From NCBI RefSeq assembly GCF_002028405.1, contig NZ_CP020046.1, positions 186,001-250,000 on the forward strand: 64,000 nucleotides of DNA, read 5' to 3'. The translations under genes and the position numbers were made by a program. Shown piece after piece: positions 17,773 to 31,410 of this stretch. Each line of letters opens with the position of its first letter. Within the stretch, counting starts at the first letter, position 1. The stretch comes from Thiomonas intermedia (lineage in GTDB: Bacteria > Pseudomonadota > Gammaproteobacteria > Burkholderiales > Burkholderiaceae_C). Below the pieces are notes generated by a model. That model searched no databases, was not told where the DNA came from, and worked only from the letters and a program-made list of their open reading frames with translations.

Positions 17773-17798
17773 GCACGGAGTCCCGAGGGGCTCCGTGC
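17773..17798. repeat. Intercistronic stem-loop between haemoglobin and HiPIP genes
   Basis: GCACGGAG (17773-17780) pairs with CTCCGTGC (17791-17798), with CCC/GGG inside. There is no T-run. It is placed exactly between two cotranscribed genes and could stabilise the upstream message or limit read-through. Confidence 0.55.
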
Positions 17799-17820
17799 CT
17801 CAGAGCCGTCGTCGTAGGCC

Positions 17821-18276
17821 TTACTTGTGCACGACGTCGGGTTCCATCGGCGCCAGAATCGCCAGCAACTGGTTCTGCAGGCCCAGGGGCACGTTGTTGC
17901 TGTCCATCGACTTCTGCAGGTCTTCCACCAGGGCGTTGAAATCCGCCGTGTTCAGATTCATGCCCTTGTGCGCCTGCTGCATGCTCAGCCCGGTGTACTT
18001 GCAGGGTCCGCCCGTGCCTTCGCACACCTGGTTGACCAGCTCCATTTGCAGATGCGGAATATTGGTCTTGGCAAAGAAGTGATTGATGCGGTTGTCAGCG
18101 GCCACGTTGGCGATCATGTCGTGCACGACCTTGGTAATGGCCGGTTTGCCGCCCAGCTGCTCATACAAGGTCTGACCCGAGGCCATCTGGGCATGAGCCA
18201 GCGCCGGAAACGCCAGCGCGCAGGCCAGTGCGGCGCCGCCCAGATGGCGCGCCAGCGGAAGGGATTGCAGTTTCAT
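17821..18276 (-). CDS. Exported group 1 truncated haemoglobin
   Basis: A 151-residue protein with a clear Sec signal peptide (residues 1-29, ending ALAHA). The globin domain follows (TLYEQLGGKPAITKVVHDMIANV, GGPCKYTGLSMQQAHKGM with the proximal His, DFNALVEDLQ). This is the TrHb1 (group I) pattern. Most truncated haemoglobins are cytoplasmic, so export is notable. Likely roles are O2 or NO binding or redox sensing in the periplasm. The middle gene of the HiPIP/DUF3034 operon. Confidence 0.9.
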   Translation of the reverse strand: MKLQSLPLARHLGGAALACALAFPALAHAQMASGQTLYEQLGGKPAITKVVHDMIANVAADNRINHFFAKTNIPHLQMELVNQVCEGTGGPCKYTGLSMQQAHKGMNLNTADFNALVEDLQKSMDSNNVPLGLQNQLLAILAPMEPDVVHK

Positions 18277-18303
18277 CGAAAGTTCTCCTGAGTGGGGTGG
18301 GAA

Positions 18304-19347
18304 TCAGAACGTGCCGTTAAGCGAGAGGTAAAAGCCCTTGTTGCTCGCCTGGAAGGGCAAGGGGCCGAGATCGGCATAGGCTGCCGTCAGCGACAGGCTC
18401 TTGTTCGGGAAGTAGGCGACGAAGACGTCTTTCATCGTCCCGGGCGAGCCGATGGCCGTCGCGCTGGAATTGATCGGGTACTTCATGTTGTCAGGCTGCT
18501 GGCGAAACTCGCCGCCCACGGCCACGTCCGGGCGCAGGAAGACCGCGGCCGATCCCTCGAGCTCGGCGTGATAGCTGTCGTCGCTCTTGGTCCCCAGCGC
18601 CCCGGCGATGCCGTTGTTGGCGTTGGTGCCAAAACCCAGCAGACCCATGGCGTTGGCCTTGGTGCCGCGCAGGGTGAGATTGACCAGGGTCACCCGGTGG
18701 AACAGTCCGTTGAGGAAGACCTTGGTGGCGGCCACGTAGAAGTCGGTGCCCGAGTCGCTGGCCGCGCCGAGGAATTTGGGAATGCCAATGGGTCCAAGGC
18801 CCGAGAAGTTGCTGTCGAAGTCGTTGTTCTTTTTGTACTTGATGCCCACAGACACCTGCGGATAAGGCGTGTAGATCAAGTCGCCAAACAGCCGCGCCTT
18901 CAAGCCCAGCACATCCATGCTGATGGTCTGGTTGCCCAGATTGATGCTCGGCGCCACGCCACCGCTATTGACCACCCCCAACCCACCGGGCTGATTGCCC
19001 AGCACACCCAGACTGGACAGGCTGCCAAGATTGACGTTGAGGTTCTCGTGCGCCACAGAGATCTCGAAGCGGTTGTGGATGCCCACGGCCGCGCCCAGCG
19101 TGGTCAGGCCATAGTTGGGCACGGTGACGTAGGTGCCCGTGACCGAACCGCCGACCTCGTCGCCCGTGTCATAGCCGGCAATCACGGCCCAGGGGGTGAT
19201 GCCGCCCCCGGTGGAGCCGCCCACCTCGGTGACCCCGCTGGTCGCCAGCAAGCGGCTGCCCTGCGCATGCGCCGCGCCCATCCCCCAGACGCCAAGCCCC
19301 GCCACGGCCGTCGCCGCCAGGGTTCTCTTCCAACGATGTGCACTCAT
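18304..19347 (-). CDS. DUF3034-family outer-membrane-type protein
   Basis: A 347-residue protein with a signal peptide (MSAHRWKRTLAATAVAGLG..., cleaved after AHA). The body is rich in alternating beta-strand patterns and Gly/Asn turns. It ends in a terminal aromatic strand (GFYLSLNGTF), the typical C-terminal signature for insertion of beta-barrels into the outer membrane. Starts such as GGITPWAVIAGYDTG, TVPNYGLTTLGAAVGI and ARLFGDL fit DUF3034. The ATG at 19347 has AAGGAG before it. First gene of the operon; it may form a pore or a scaffold for the redox proteins. Function is unknown. Confidence 0.82.
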   Translation of the reverse strand: MSAHRWKRTLAATAVAGLGVWGMGAAHAQGSRLLATSGVTEVGGSTGGGITPWAVIAGYDTGDEVGGSVTGTYVTVPNYGLTTLGAAVGIHNRFEISVAHENLNVNLGSLSSLGVLGNQPGGLGVVNSGGVAPSINLGNQTISMDVLGLKARLFGDLIYTPYPQVSVGIKYKKNNDFDSNFSGLGPIGIPKFLGAASDSGTDFYVAATKVFLNGLFHRVTLVNLTLRGTKANAMGLLGFGTNANNGIAGALGTKSDDSYHAELEGSAAVFLRPDVAVGGEFRQQPDNMKYPINSSATAIGSPGTMKDVFVAYFPNKSLSLTAAYADLGPLPFQASNKGFYLSLNGTF

Positions 19348-19560
19348 GGTCTCGCTCCTTATGGTCAGACGTTCCATTCCACGCGCGTGAAATGACCGCA
19401 GCGCAATCCGGCCCCTGCCGTTTTCCGCCTGCGATGCAGGGCATACGCGCCCCCCGCAGCGGCGGATTCAGCAAAACCGCAGAAAACACCGAGAAAGATG
19501 TAACGTTTTGCATCGAAGCACGCCAATGCATCGCTCCTGCGGCGCGTTTAGCATGGGCTC

Positions 19561-20067
19561 ATGAACACCGATCACACCCCCACCCCGTCCGACCGGCTGT
19601 ATTGGGAAGACTTTCCCTCGGGCGCCGTACGCGAATGCGGCAGTACCCAGGTCAGCCGCGAAGCCGTACTCGATTTCGCCCGCCAGTTCGATCCCCAACC
19701 TTTTCACGTCGACGACGAGGCGGCTCGGAACTCGCTGTTCGGCGGTCTCGCAGCCAGTGGCTGGCACACCTGCAGCATGGCCATGCGCCTGATGTGCGAC
19801 GCCTATCTGTTGCGCTCGACCAGCCTGGGCTCTCCCGGGTTGGACGAGCTGCGCTGGCTGAAGCCAGTCCACCCCGGCGACGAGCTCAAGCTGCGCATGA
19901 CCGTTCTGGACGCCCGCCCCATGCGCAGCAAACCCGACGTCGGGCTGGTCCAGTCTCACTGGGAGCTGTTCAACCAGCACGGCGACTGCGTGCTGAGCAT
20001 GAAAGGCTGGGGCATGTTCCGGCGCCGATCCCCAGGTGCCGAGACGCCACCGGCGACCTCCGGCTAA
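19561..20067 (+). CDS. MaoC-family hot-dog hydratase
   Basis: A 168-residue single hot-dog protein. It has the early YWEDFPSGAVRECGS motif and the hydratase-2-like catalytic region FARQFDPQPFHVDDEAA...FGGLAASGWHT (Asp and His). These enzymes hydrate trans-2-enoyl-CoA or related thioesters. It is monocistronic, in front of the zwf-glycogen cluster, and divergent from the DUF3034 operon. The specific substrate is unknown. Confidence 0.88.
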   Translation: MNTDHTPTPSDRLYWEDFPSGAVRECGSTQVSREAVLDFARQFDPQPFHVDDEAARNSLFGGLAASGWHTCSMAMRLMCDAYLLRSTSLGSPGLDELRWLKPVHPGDELKLRMTVLDARPMRSKPDVGLVQSHWELFNQHGDCVLSMKGWGMFRRRSPGAETPPATSG

Positions 20068-20077
20068 GCGCGTCGCG

Positions 20078-20095
20078 GCACGCCGCGCGGCGTGC
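20078..20095. repeat. Perfect 18-bp GC palindrome after the MaoC gene
   Basis: GCACGCCGC/GCGGCGTGC lies 10 bases after the MaoC stop codon. There is no T-run, so it is a possible Rho-dependent or weak terminator. The remaining ~190 bases up to zwf show no other clear signal. Confidence 0.45.
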
Positions 20096-20286
20096 GCCCG
20101 CCCACCATCCGGCGGTGGCAAGGAAATTGCACACGGCTCGAACAGCCTGCCGTGAAAGGGGCGCGTCTGCTCTGCCCCCCTAGCGCACGGCTCGGTTTCG
20201 TGATCGACGTCAATTTCACGGGAATGGGGCATGCGGCGCCATACGGATCCGCACGCCGGTCCTTACACTCAAGCTGGATTTTTCTC

Positions 20287-21777
20287 ATGGTCACGCCCAA
20301 GCAAGCTGAACACAAGATGAGCGCTTCCCCGGTGTTTGACATGGTGTTGTTCGGCGGCACTGGCGATCTGGCCATGCGCAAGCTGCTGCCTGCGCTGTTC
20401 CAGGCGCACCAATCCGGTACCTTGCATCCGTCGGGGCGCATCTTTGCACTGGGTCGGGGCATACTCAGCCGCGAGGCCTATCTGGAGCAGGTGCGCGCGC
20501 AGTCCGGTCCGCACCTCAAAGCCGATTTCGACGCCCCCGCGTGGAGCGGTTTTATCGAGCGCATCGAGTACGCCAAGCTTGATGCGTCGCACCCCGAAGA
20601 CTTTGACGCCCTGGCCGCGCGGCTGGGCACGGACGGCGAGCGCGTCACCGTCTGCTACCTCGCCACCGCCCCCGCCCTGTTCGCCCAGATCTGCGCCGAG
20701 CTCGCCCGCGTTGGGCTCAACCACCCCGGCGTGCGCGTCGTGCTGGAGAAGCCCCTGGGCCACGACCTGGCCTCCTCCGACGCCATCAACGCCGCCGTGG
20801 CCCCGTCCTTCGCCGAGCACCAGCTCTACCGCATCGACCACTACCTGGGCAAGGAATCGGTGCAGAACCTCATGGCCATGCGCTTTGGCAACGTGCTGTT
20901 CGAGCCGCTGTGGCGCCGCGAGTGGGTGGACAACGTGCAGATCACCATCGCCGAGGATCTGGGCGTGGGCGGCCGCGGCGAGTTCTACGACAAGACCGGC
21001 GCGCTGCGCGACATGGTGCAGAACCACCTGCTGCAACTGCTGTGCATGGTGGCCATGGAGCCCCCGGCCAGCCTGCAGGCCGACGCCATCCGCGACGAGA
21101 AGCTCAAGGTGCTGCAGGCGCTCAAGCCCTTTGCCGAGGCCGATGTGGCCGCGCGCACCGTGCGCGGGCAGTACCGCGCGGGCGCCATCGACGGCCAGCC
21201 GGTGGGGGGCTATCTGCAGGAAGCCGACATCGAGGCGGCCAGCCGCACCGAGACCTTCGTGGCGCTCAAGGCCGAGGTGGTGAACTGGCGCTGGGCGGGG
21301 GTGCCGTTCTTCCTGCGCACGGGCAAGCGCATGGCCGAGCGGCTGGCGGAGATCGTCATCAGCTTTCGGGCCGTGCCGCTGCACCTGTTCGGCGGCGTGA
21401 CCGCGCTGCAGGGGGCCAACCGGCTGGTGATCCGGCTGCAGCCCGAGGAGAGCATCAGCCTGCACTTTCTGGCCAAGGAGCCCGGCGACGGCATGCGGCT
21501 GCATCCCACGCAGCTCGATCTGGACTTCGAGGCCACGGCGCAAAAGCGCCGGGCCGATGCCTACGAGCGGCTGCTGCTTGATGTGATCCGCGGCCAGCTC
21601 GGGCTGTTCATGCGCCGCGACGAGCTCACCGCCGCCTGGCGCTGGGTGGAGCCTATCCTGGAGGGCTGGGCGCGCAACGCCGAGGCGCCCAAAACCTACA
21701 CCGCAGGCACCTGGGGACCAGCCGCCTCCAGCGCCCTGCTCTCGCGCGACGGCGCATCATGGCATGAGGAACTGTGA
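20287..21777 (+). CDS. zwf: Glucose-6-phosphate 1-dehydrogenase
   Basis: A 496-residue enzyme that oxidises glucose 6-phosphate to 6-phosphoglucono-lactone with NAD(P)+, the entry to the oxidative pentose phosphate and Entner-Doudoroff pathways. Visible are the coenzyme motif FGGTGDLAMRKLLPALF, EKPLGHDL, and the active site RIDHYLGKESVQNLM. Length is typical. The start is either the ATG at 20287 or one at 20317 (MSASP); I keep the first. First gene of a ten-gene sugar-phosphate and glycogen cluster, three bases before pgl. Confidence 0.96.
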   Translation: MVTPKQAEHKMSASPVFDMVLFGGTGDLAMRKLLPALFQAHQSGTLHPSGRIFALGRGILSREAYLEQVRAQSGPHLKADFDAPAWSGFIERIEYAKLDASHPEDFDALAARLGTDGERVTVCYLATAPALFAQICAELARVGLNHPGVRVVLEKPLGHDLASSDAINAAVAPSFAEHQLYRIDHYLGKESVQNLMAMRFGNVLFEPLWRREWVDNVQITIAEDLGVGGRGEFYDKTGALRDMVQNHLLQLLCMVAMEPPASLQADAIRDEKLKVLQALKPFAEADVAARTVRGQYRAGAIDGQPVGGYLQEADIEAASRTETFVALKAEVVNWRWAGVPFFLRTGKRMAERLAEIVISFRAVPLHLFGGVTALQGANRLVIRLQPEESISLHFLAKEPGDGMRLHPTQLDLDFEATAQKRRADAYERLLLDVIRGQLGLFMRRDELTAAWRWVEPILEGWARNAEAPKTYTAGTWGPAASSALLSRDGASWHEEL

Positions 21778-21780
21778 ACG

Positions 21781-22470
21781 ATGCTGCACATCTGCTCAAC
21801 TCCGCAGGACCAGATCGCGCGCCTGGTGAGTGCGCTCACCGCCGCGCTCACGCAGGAAATTGACCACTATGGCCGCGCCGTGCTGGCCGTCTCGGGCGGG
21901 CGCTCGCCCATTCCCCTGTTTCAGGCCCTGGCACGGGCGCCTATCGAGTGGGCGCGTGTCACCATCACCCTGGTGGACGAACGTCTGGTTCCGGCCGATC
22001 ACGCCGATAGCAACGCAGCCCTTGTGCGCACCCATCTGCTGACGGGCGATGCGGCGCAGGCGCGCTTCCTTCCCCTGGTGGACGTTCCGCACGACCTGGC
22101 GGGATGTGTGGCCCGCGCCAATACCCGGTTCCGCACGCTGGGGCAGCCGCTCACCGCCGCACTGCTGGGCATGGGCGACGACGGCCACACGGCGTCGCTG
22201 TTTCCCGATGCCGCCGAACTGGCCGACGGGCTCGACCCCGCCTATGCCCAGCCCTATCTGGCCGTGACACCGCCGCGCGCGCCGCATGCGCGCATCAGCC
22301 TGAGTCTGGCGACCTTGCTGGGCACCGATCGCTTGCTGCTGTCGATCGCCGGCGCGTCCAAGCGCGACGTCTACGCCCAGGCCAGTCAGCCCCCCCCGCG
22401 ACCGATGCTCCCCATCAGCTACCTCATTCAACAGCAGCAGACCCCTTTCGATGCCTACTGGACACCCTGA
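21781..22470 (+). CDS. pgl: 6-phosphogluconolactonase
   Basis: A 229-residue DevB-type lactonase that hydrolyses the Zwf product. It has SGGRSPIPLFQAL (sugar isomerase-like phosphate loop), TLVDERLVPADHADSN, and the active-site GMGDDGHTASLFP. It starts three bases after the zwf stop codon, so translation is coupled. Confidence 0.95.
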   Translation: MLHICSTPQDQIARLVSALTAALTQEIDHYGRAVLAVSGGRSPIPLFQALARAPIEWARVTITLVDERLVPADHADSNAALVRTHLLTGDAAQARFLPLVDVPHDLAGCVARANTRFRTLGQPLTAALLGMGDDGHTASLFPDAAELADGLDPAYAQPYLAVTPPRAPHARISLSLATLLGTDRLLLSIAGASKRDVYAQASQPPPRPMLPISYLIQQQQTPFDAYWTP

Positions 22471-22503
22471 CCCTCTTCTGCGGACGCCCGCCGTCCACGC
22501 GCC

Positions 22504-24027
22504 ATGAGTTCCAACCCGAACGCCTCACGCTTTACGCGAGCCAGTGGCGTGCTGCTGCACCTCACCAGCCTTCCCGGCCCCCACGGCAGCGGCGATCTCG
22601 GATCGGCGGCCTACCACTTCGTCGACTGGCTGCAGAGCGCGGGACAATCGCTCTGGCAGTTCCTGCCGCTGGGCGACATCGGCCTGGGCCACTCGCCCTA
22701 TATGAGCCGTTCGGCCTTCGCCGGCAATGTGCTGCTGATCGACCTGGCCGAATTGCACCAGCGCGGCTGGCTCGATGCCGACGATCTCACCCCCGCGGCA
22801 GGTCTGGCGGATGACCGCGTGGCCTTCGACCGGGTCATTGCCTTCCGCATGGAACGGCTGCGCCGCGCCGCCGCGCGCTTCGCGGCGCAGTCCACGCCGC
22901 AGGAGCGCGCCGAACTGGCCGCCTTTCGCGCCGAACACGCCGCGTGGCTCGACGACTACGCCCTCTTCATGGCCCTGTCCGAGCAGTTCGGTGATCGGCT
23001 GTGGAGCACCTGGGATGCCCCACTCGCGCAACGCAAGACTGCGGCACTGAAGCAGGCCCGAACCGAGCACGCCCCGCGTATCGACTTCTGGGTGTTCGCG
23101 CAGTGGAGCTTCTTCCGGCAATGGGCGGCGCTGCGGGCCTACGCGAACGGCAAGGGCGTCAGCCTGGTGGGCGACATGCCCATTTTCATCTCCCTCAACA
23201 GCGCCGACGTGTGGGCGCGGCCCGATCTGTTCCAGCTCGACGACGCGGGCAAGCCCACCGTCGTGGCCGGCGTGCCGCCCGACTATTTCTCCGCCACCGG
23301 ACAGCGCTGGGGCAACCCGCACTATCGCTGGAGCGCGCACGCCGCCGAGGGCTACGCCTGGTGGATCGCACGGCTGCGCGCCACCTTCGAGCTGGTCGAC
23401 CGGGTCCGCATCGACCACTTCCGTGGTTTCGAGAGCTGCTGGGAAATACCCGCCGACCAGCCCACGGCCGTCGGCGGCCGCTGGGTTGCGGCGCCGGGCG
23501 AGGCGCTGTTCGAGGCCGTGTCCCGTGCTCTGGGGCCACTGCCCATCATCGCCGAAGACCTCGGCGTCATCACTCCCGAAGTCACCGCGCTGCGCCAGCG
23601 ATTCGGCTTTCCCGGCATGCGCATCCTGCACTTCGCCTGGGGGCAGGACGATGGCGGCCTCAACGCCTACCTGCCGCACAACTACACCCACGACACCGTG
23701 GTCTATCCGGGCACGCACGACAACGACACCTCGGAGGGCTGGTGGGCGCAGGCGCCCGAGCGCGTGCGCCACCACCTGCGCGAATACCTGGCCTGCGACG
23801 GCGGCGACATCGCCTGGACGCTGATGCGCACGGCCAGCGCCAGCGTGGCCGACATCGCCCTGTACGCCATGCAGGACGTGCTCCGCCTCGATGGCGCCCA
23901 TCGCATGAATACGCCCGGCACGGCAGAGGGCAACTGGGGCTGGCGTTTCACCTGGGCTCAGGTACAACCGGCCCATGCTGCGGCGCTCAAGCGCTTCGGC
24001 CAGCTCTACAACCGTCTACCCACCTGA
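22504..24027 (+). CDS. malQ: 4-alpha-glucanotransferase (amylomaltase)
   Basis: A 507-residue GH77 enzyme that transfers alpha-1,4-glucan segments and releases glucose from malto-oligosaccharides. Motifs in order are [19 protein letters not shown] at the start, [16 protein letters not shown], the nucleophile region [27 protein letters not shown] (acid/base Glu), and [15 protein letters not shown]. It is in the glycogen operon 33 bases after pgl and would process short glucans left by GlgP and GlgX. Confidence 0.96.
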   Translation: MSSNPNASRFTRASGVLLHLTSLPGPHGSGDLGSAAYHFVDWLQSAGQSLWQFLPLGDIGLGHSPYMSRSAFAGNVLLIDLAELHQRGWLDADDLTPAAGLADDRVAFDRVIAFRMERLRRAAARFAAQSTPQERAELAAFRAEHAAWLDDYALFMALSEQFGDRLWSTWDAPLAQRKTAALKQARTEHAPRIDFWVFAQWSFFRQWAALRAYANGKGVSLVGDMPIFISLNSADVWARPDLFQLDDAGKPTVVAGVPPDYFSATGQRWGNPHYRWSAHAAEGYAWWIARLRATFELVDRVRIDHFRGFESCWEIPADQPTAVGGRWVAAPGEALFEAVSRALGPLPIIAEDLGVITPEVTALRQRFGFPGMRILHFAWGQDDGGLNAYLPHNYTHDTVVYPGTHDNDTSEGWWAQAPERVRHHLREYLACDGGDIAWTLMRTASASVADIALYAMQDVLRLDGAHRMNTPGTAEGNWGWRFTWAQVQPAHAAALKRFGQLYNRLPT

Positions 24028-24041
24028 ACTGGATCGCGCCC

Positions 24042-26237
24042 ATGCTGACCGAACACGACATCACCGCGCTGGACCACGGCCGCCACGACGATCCGTTCGG
24101 CGTGCTGGGCATGCATCTGCGCGGTGCGGGGCTTTGGGTCAGCGCGGTGCTGCACGGCGCGCTGGGCGTGGAAGTCGTCGAACGCACCAGTGGCAAGATC
24201 GTCGCCACACTCGACCGGCTGGGCGAGACCGCCGTGTTCAGCGCCCGCATGGGCCGCCGGCGCAAAGCGTTCGACTACCTGCTGCGCGTGCACTGGCCGC
24301 CCTTGCGCGCCGGCGACCCGGACTGGGTGGTCGATCTCGAAGACCCCTACCGCTTCCCGCCGGTGCTGGGCGAGACCGATGCCTGGCTGCTCGCCGAAGG
24401 CACGCACCTGCGCCCCTACGAATGTCTGGGCGCTCACCCGGGTGACTTGCTCGGCGTGGCCGGCACGCGCTTTGCCGTGTGGGCGCCCAACGCACGGCGC
24501 GTTTCGGTGATCGGCGATTTCAACGGCTGGGACGGCCGCCGCCACCCCATGCGGCTGCGGCGCGAATGCGGGGTCTGGGAGCTGTTCCTGCCCAACGTCG
24601 GACGAGGCGCGCTCTACAAATTCGACATCCTCACCCAGCACGGCGAGATGATGCAGAAGGCAGACCCCCTGGCCTTCCGCGCCGAGCTGCGGCCCAACAC
24701 CGCCAGCATCGTGCAAGGCCTGCCGCCGCTGCACCCAGTGCGCCCCGCCATGGCGCAGGCTAACGGGTTCGATGCGCCCATCAGCATCTACGAGGTGCAT
24801 CTGGGCTCCTGGCGCAAGATGGAGGGCTGGCGCTGGCTGAGCTACCGCGAGCTGGCCGAGACCCTGGTGCCCTACGCCCGCGACATGGGCTTCACCCATC
24901 TGGAGCTGCTGCCCGTCAGCGAACATCCTTTCGACGCCTCATGGGGCTATCAGCCCATCAGCCTCTACGCCCCGACCGCGCGCTTCGGCACACCCGAAGA
25001 TTTTCAGTTTTTCGTCGACGCGGCGCATGCCGCCGGGCTGGCGGTGATTCTCGACTGGGTGCCGGCGCACTTCCCGTCCGATCCGCACGGGCTGGCCAAC
25101 TTCGACGGCACGCACCTCTACGAATACGCCGATCCGAAGGAAGGCTTCCACCACGACTGGAACACCCTGATCTACAACTTCGGCCGCACCGAAGTGCGCA
25201 ACTACCTGGTGGCCAACGCCCTTTACTGGCTGGAGCGCTTCAACGTGGACGGCCTTCGGGTGGACGCCGTGGCCTCCATGCTGTATCGCGACTACAGCCG
25301 CCCCGCCGGACAGTGGGTGCCCAACCAGTTCGGCGGGCGCGAAAACCTCGAAGCCATCGATTTCCTGCGGCGCATGAACCACACCGTCGGCGTGCAGCGG
25401 CCCGGCGCCATCACCCTGGCCGAAGAGTCCACCGCCTTCCCTGGCGTGAGCCGCCCGCCCAGCGCCGACCTGCGCAGCGGAGGCCTGGGCTTTCACTACA
25501 AATGGAATATGGGCTGGATGCACGACACGCTGAGCTTCATGCGCCGCGACCCGGTGCACCGCCAGTTCCACCACAACGAGCTGACCTTCAGCATGATGTA
25601 TGCCTATGACGAAAACTTCGTGCTGCCGCTTTCGCACGACGAGGTCGTCCACGGCAAGGGCGCGCTGCTGGCCAAGATGCCCGGCGACCGCTGGCAGCAG
25701 TTCGCCAATCTGCGCGTCTACCTCGGCTATATGTTCAGCCATCCGGGCAAAAAGCTGCTGTTCATGGGCGACGAATTGGCGCAAGGGCCGGAATGGCAGT
25801 CCGACTACAGCGTCGACTGGGACGCGCTGCTCCACGCGCCCAACCAGGGTGTGCAGCGGCTGGTGCGCGACCTCAACCTCACCTACCGCGCCCATGCGGC
25901 CCTGCACCAGCGCGACCATCACCCCCACGGTTTCGCCTGGATCACCTACGACGACGCCTCGCAGTCGGTGCTGGCCTTCGAGCGCAGGGCAGCCGACGGC
26001 GGCAGCCTGGTCGTGCTGTGCAATTTCACCCCGACGCCGCGCCCCGACTACCGCATCGGCGTGCCGCGGGGCGGGCGCTGGGAAGCCTTGATCAACACCG
26101 ACGACCCGGTCTACGGCGGCTCCGGGCTGCCGCTGGCGCTGCACGAAGCCGAGCCCCGGCCCTCGCATGGCCGCGCGCATGCGCTGCAGCTCAGCCTGCC
26201 GCCGCTGGCCTGCGTCATCCTCAAGCCCGCGTCCTGA
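24042..26237 (+). CDS. glgB: 1,4-alpha-glucan branching enzyme
   Basis: A 731-residue GH13 enzyme that makes the alpha-1,6 branches of glycogen. Two N-terminal CBM48-like domains (first about 1-110, second about 115-215, with [20 protein letters not shown]) precede the barrel: [24 protein letters not shown], catalytic Asp in [12 protein letters not shown], Glu in [11 protein letters not shown], and [12 protein letters not shown]. The frame stays open 1 kb further upstream as a shadow of malQ; the ATG at 24042 gives the family start ([22 protein letters not shown]). It lies 14 bases after malQ. Confidence 0.97.
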   Translation: MLTEHDITALDHGRHDDPFGVLGMHLRGAGLWVSAVLHGALGVEVVERTSGKIVATLDRLGETAVFSARMGRRRKAFDYLLRVHWPPLRAGDPDWVVDLEDPYRFPPVLGETDAWLLAEGTHLRPYECLGAHPGDLLGVAGTRFAVWAPNARRVSVIGDFNGWDGRRHPMRLRRECGVWELFLPNVGRGALYKFDILTQHGEMMQKADPLAFRAELRPNTASIVQGLPPLHPVRPAMAQANGFDAPISIYEVHLGSWRKMEGWRWLSYRELAETLVPYARDMGFTHLELLPVSEHPFDASWGYQPISLYAPTARFGTPEDFQFFVDAAHAAGLAVILDWVPAHFPSDPHGLANFDGTHLYEYADPKEGFHHDWNTLIYNFGRTEVRNYLVANALYWLERFNVDGLRVDAVASMLYRDYSRPAGQWVPNQFGGRENLEAIDFLRRMNHTVGVQRPGAITLAEESTAFPGVSRPPSADLRSGGLGFHYKWNMGWMHDTLSFMRRDPVHRQFHHNELTFSMMYAYDENFVLPLSHDEVVHGKGALLAKMPGDRWQQFANLRVYLGYMFSHPGKKLLFMGDELAQGPEWQSDYSVDWDALLHAPNQGVQRLVRDLNLTYRAHAALHQRDHHPHGFAWITYDDASQSVLAFERRAADGGSLVVLCNFTPTPRPDYRIGVPRGGRWEALINTDDPVYGGSGLPLALHEAEPRPSHGRAHALQLSLPPLACVILKPAS

Positions 26238-26246
26238 TCGACGACC

Positions 26247-30031
<3,785 letters not shown>

Positions 30032-30081
30032 GCCCGCGTTTTGCCCTGAGCTTCACCCCTAAAACACACAGGAGACCTGCC

Positions 30082-31410
30082 ATGAATCAGAACCGCCCGT
30101 TGAGCCAGGTGAACATGCAAGACCGCCAGATGCAGCCGCACATGCTGGTGCGCCGCTCCATCGCCCTGGTGCTGGCGGGTGGGCGGGGCTCCCGGCTGAA
30201 GCAACTAACCGACAAGCGGGCCAAGCCGGCGGTGTATTTCGGCGGCAAGTTCCGCATCATCGACTTCGCCCTGTCCAACTGCGTCAACTCGGGCATCCGG
30301 CGCATCGGCGTGATCACGCAGTACAAGTCGCATTCGCTGCTGCGGCACCTGCAACGCGGCTGGAGTTTCCTGAGGGCCGAGCTCAACGAAATGGTCGATC
30401 TGCTGCCGGCCCAGCAGCGCGTGGACGAGGAGCACTGGTATCGCGGCACCGGCGATGCGGTCTATCAGAACATCGACATCATCCAGTCGAGCAAGCCGGA
30501 GTATGTGGTCGTTCTGGCCGGCGATCACGTCTACAAGATGGACTACTCCATCATGCTGCAAGACCATGCCCAGAGTGGCGCGCAGGTGACGGTGGGCTGC
30601 ATCGAAGTGCCGCGCGAAGAGGCCAGCGCCTTCGGCGTCATGGCCATCGACGCCGACCGCAAGATCGTCGAATTCGTCGAAAAGCCCGCCAAGCCCCCGG
30701 CCATGCCCGGCAACGACAAGGTCTCGCTGGCCAGCATGGGCATCTACATCTTCACCGCCAGCTATCTCTACCGCATGCTCGACGAAGACATGACCGATGC
30801 CACCTCCACGCACGACTTCGGCAAGGACATCATTCCCAAGGCCGTGCGGGAAGGCAAGGCGCATGCGCACCCGTTCTCGATGTCGTGCGTGCAGGGGGGG
30901 CAGCAGAGCCAGCCCTACTGGCGCGACGTCGGCACGCTCGATGCCTTCTGGGCCGCCAACCTCGATCTCGCCTCGGTCATGCCCGAACTCAACCTCTACG
31001 ACACCGAGTGGCCGATCTGGACCAGCCAGCGCCAGCTCCCGCCGGCCAAGTTCGTGCAGGATCACCATGGCCGCCACGGCCAGACCATCAACATGATGGT
31101 GTCGGGCGGCTGCATCATCTCCGGCTCGTCGGTGAGCAACTCGGTGCTCTTCTCCAACGTGCGGGTGCACTCCTTCTGCGTCATCAACGACACGGTGCTG
31201 CTGCCCGATGTGACGGTCAGCCGTTCGTGCCGACTCAACAAGGTCATCGTCGACCGTGGCTGCGTGCTGCCCGAGGGCATGGTGATCGGCGAAGACCCCG
31301 AACTGGACGCCAGACGTTTCGAGCGCACCAGCGGCGGCGTGGTGCTGGTGACCAAGAAGATGCTGCGTGCCCTCGGCGAGGCCGAGCTCAACGAGGAAGA
31401 CGATGACTGA
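30082..31410 (+). CDS. glgC: Glucose-1-phosphate adenylyltransferase
   Basis: A 442-residue ADP-glucose pyrophosphorylase, the committed and normally allosterically controlled step of glycogen synthesis. It has the nucleotidyltransferase signature [22 protein letters not shown] (Arg and Lys conserved), [28 protein letters not shown], and a C-terminal left-handed beta-helix. AGGAG precedes the ATG. The last codons overlap the most upstream in-frame start of glgA. Confidence 0.97.
   Translation: MNQNRPLSQVNMQDRQMQPHMLVRRSIALVLAGGRGSRLKQLTDKRAKPAVYFGGKFRIIDFALSNCVNSGIRRIGVITQYKSHSLLRHLQRGWSFLRAELNEMVDLLPAQQRVDEEHWYRGTGDAVYQNIDIIQSSKPEYVVVLAGDHVYKMDYSIMLQDHAQSGAQVTVGCIEVPREEASAFGVMAIDADRKIVEFVEKPAKPPAMPGNDKVSLASMGIYIFTASYLYRMLDEDMTDATSTHDFGKDIIPKAVREGKAHAHPFSMSCVQGGQQSQPYWRDVGTLDAFWAANLDLASVMPELNLYDTEWPIWTSQRQLPPAKFVQDHHGRHGQTINMMVSGGCIISGSSVSNSVLFSNVRVHSFCVINDTVLLPDVTVSRSCRLNKVIVDRGCVLPEGMVIGEDPELDARRFERTSGGVVLVTKKMLRALGEAELNEEDDD

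Noticed and set aside
20068-20286. Riboswitch before zwf
   Set aside because: No conserved aptamer core was recognised; only a GC palindrome after the MaoC gene.
23001-24041. A 1078-codon open frame extending glgB far upstream
   Set aside because: The first ~347 codons are the +1-type shadow of malQ; the family start is at 24042.
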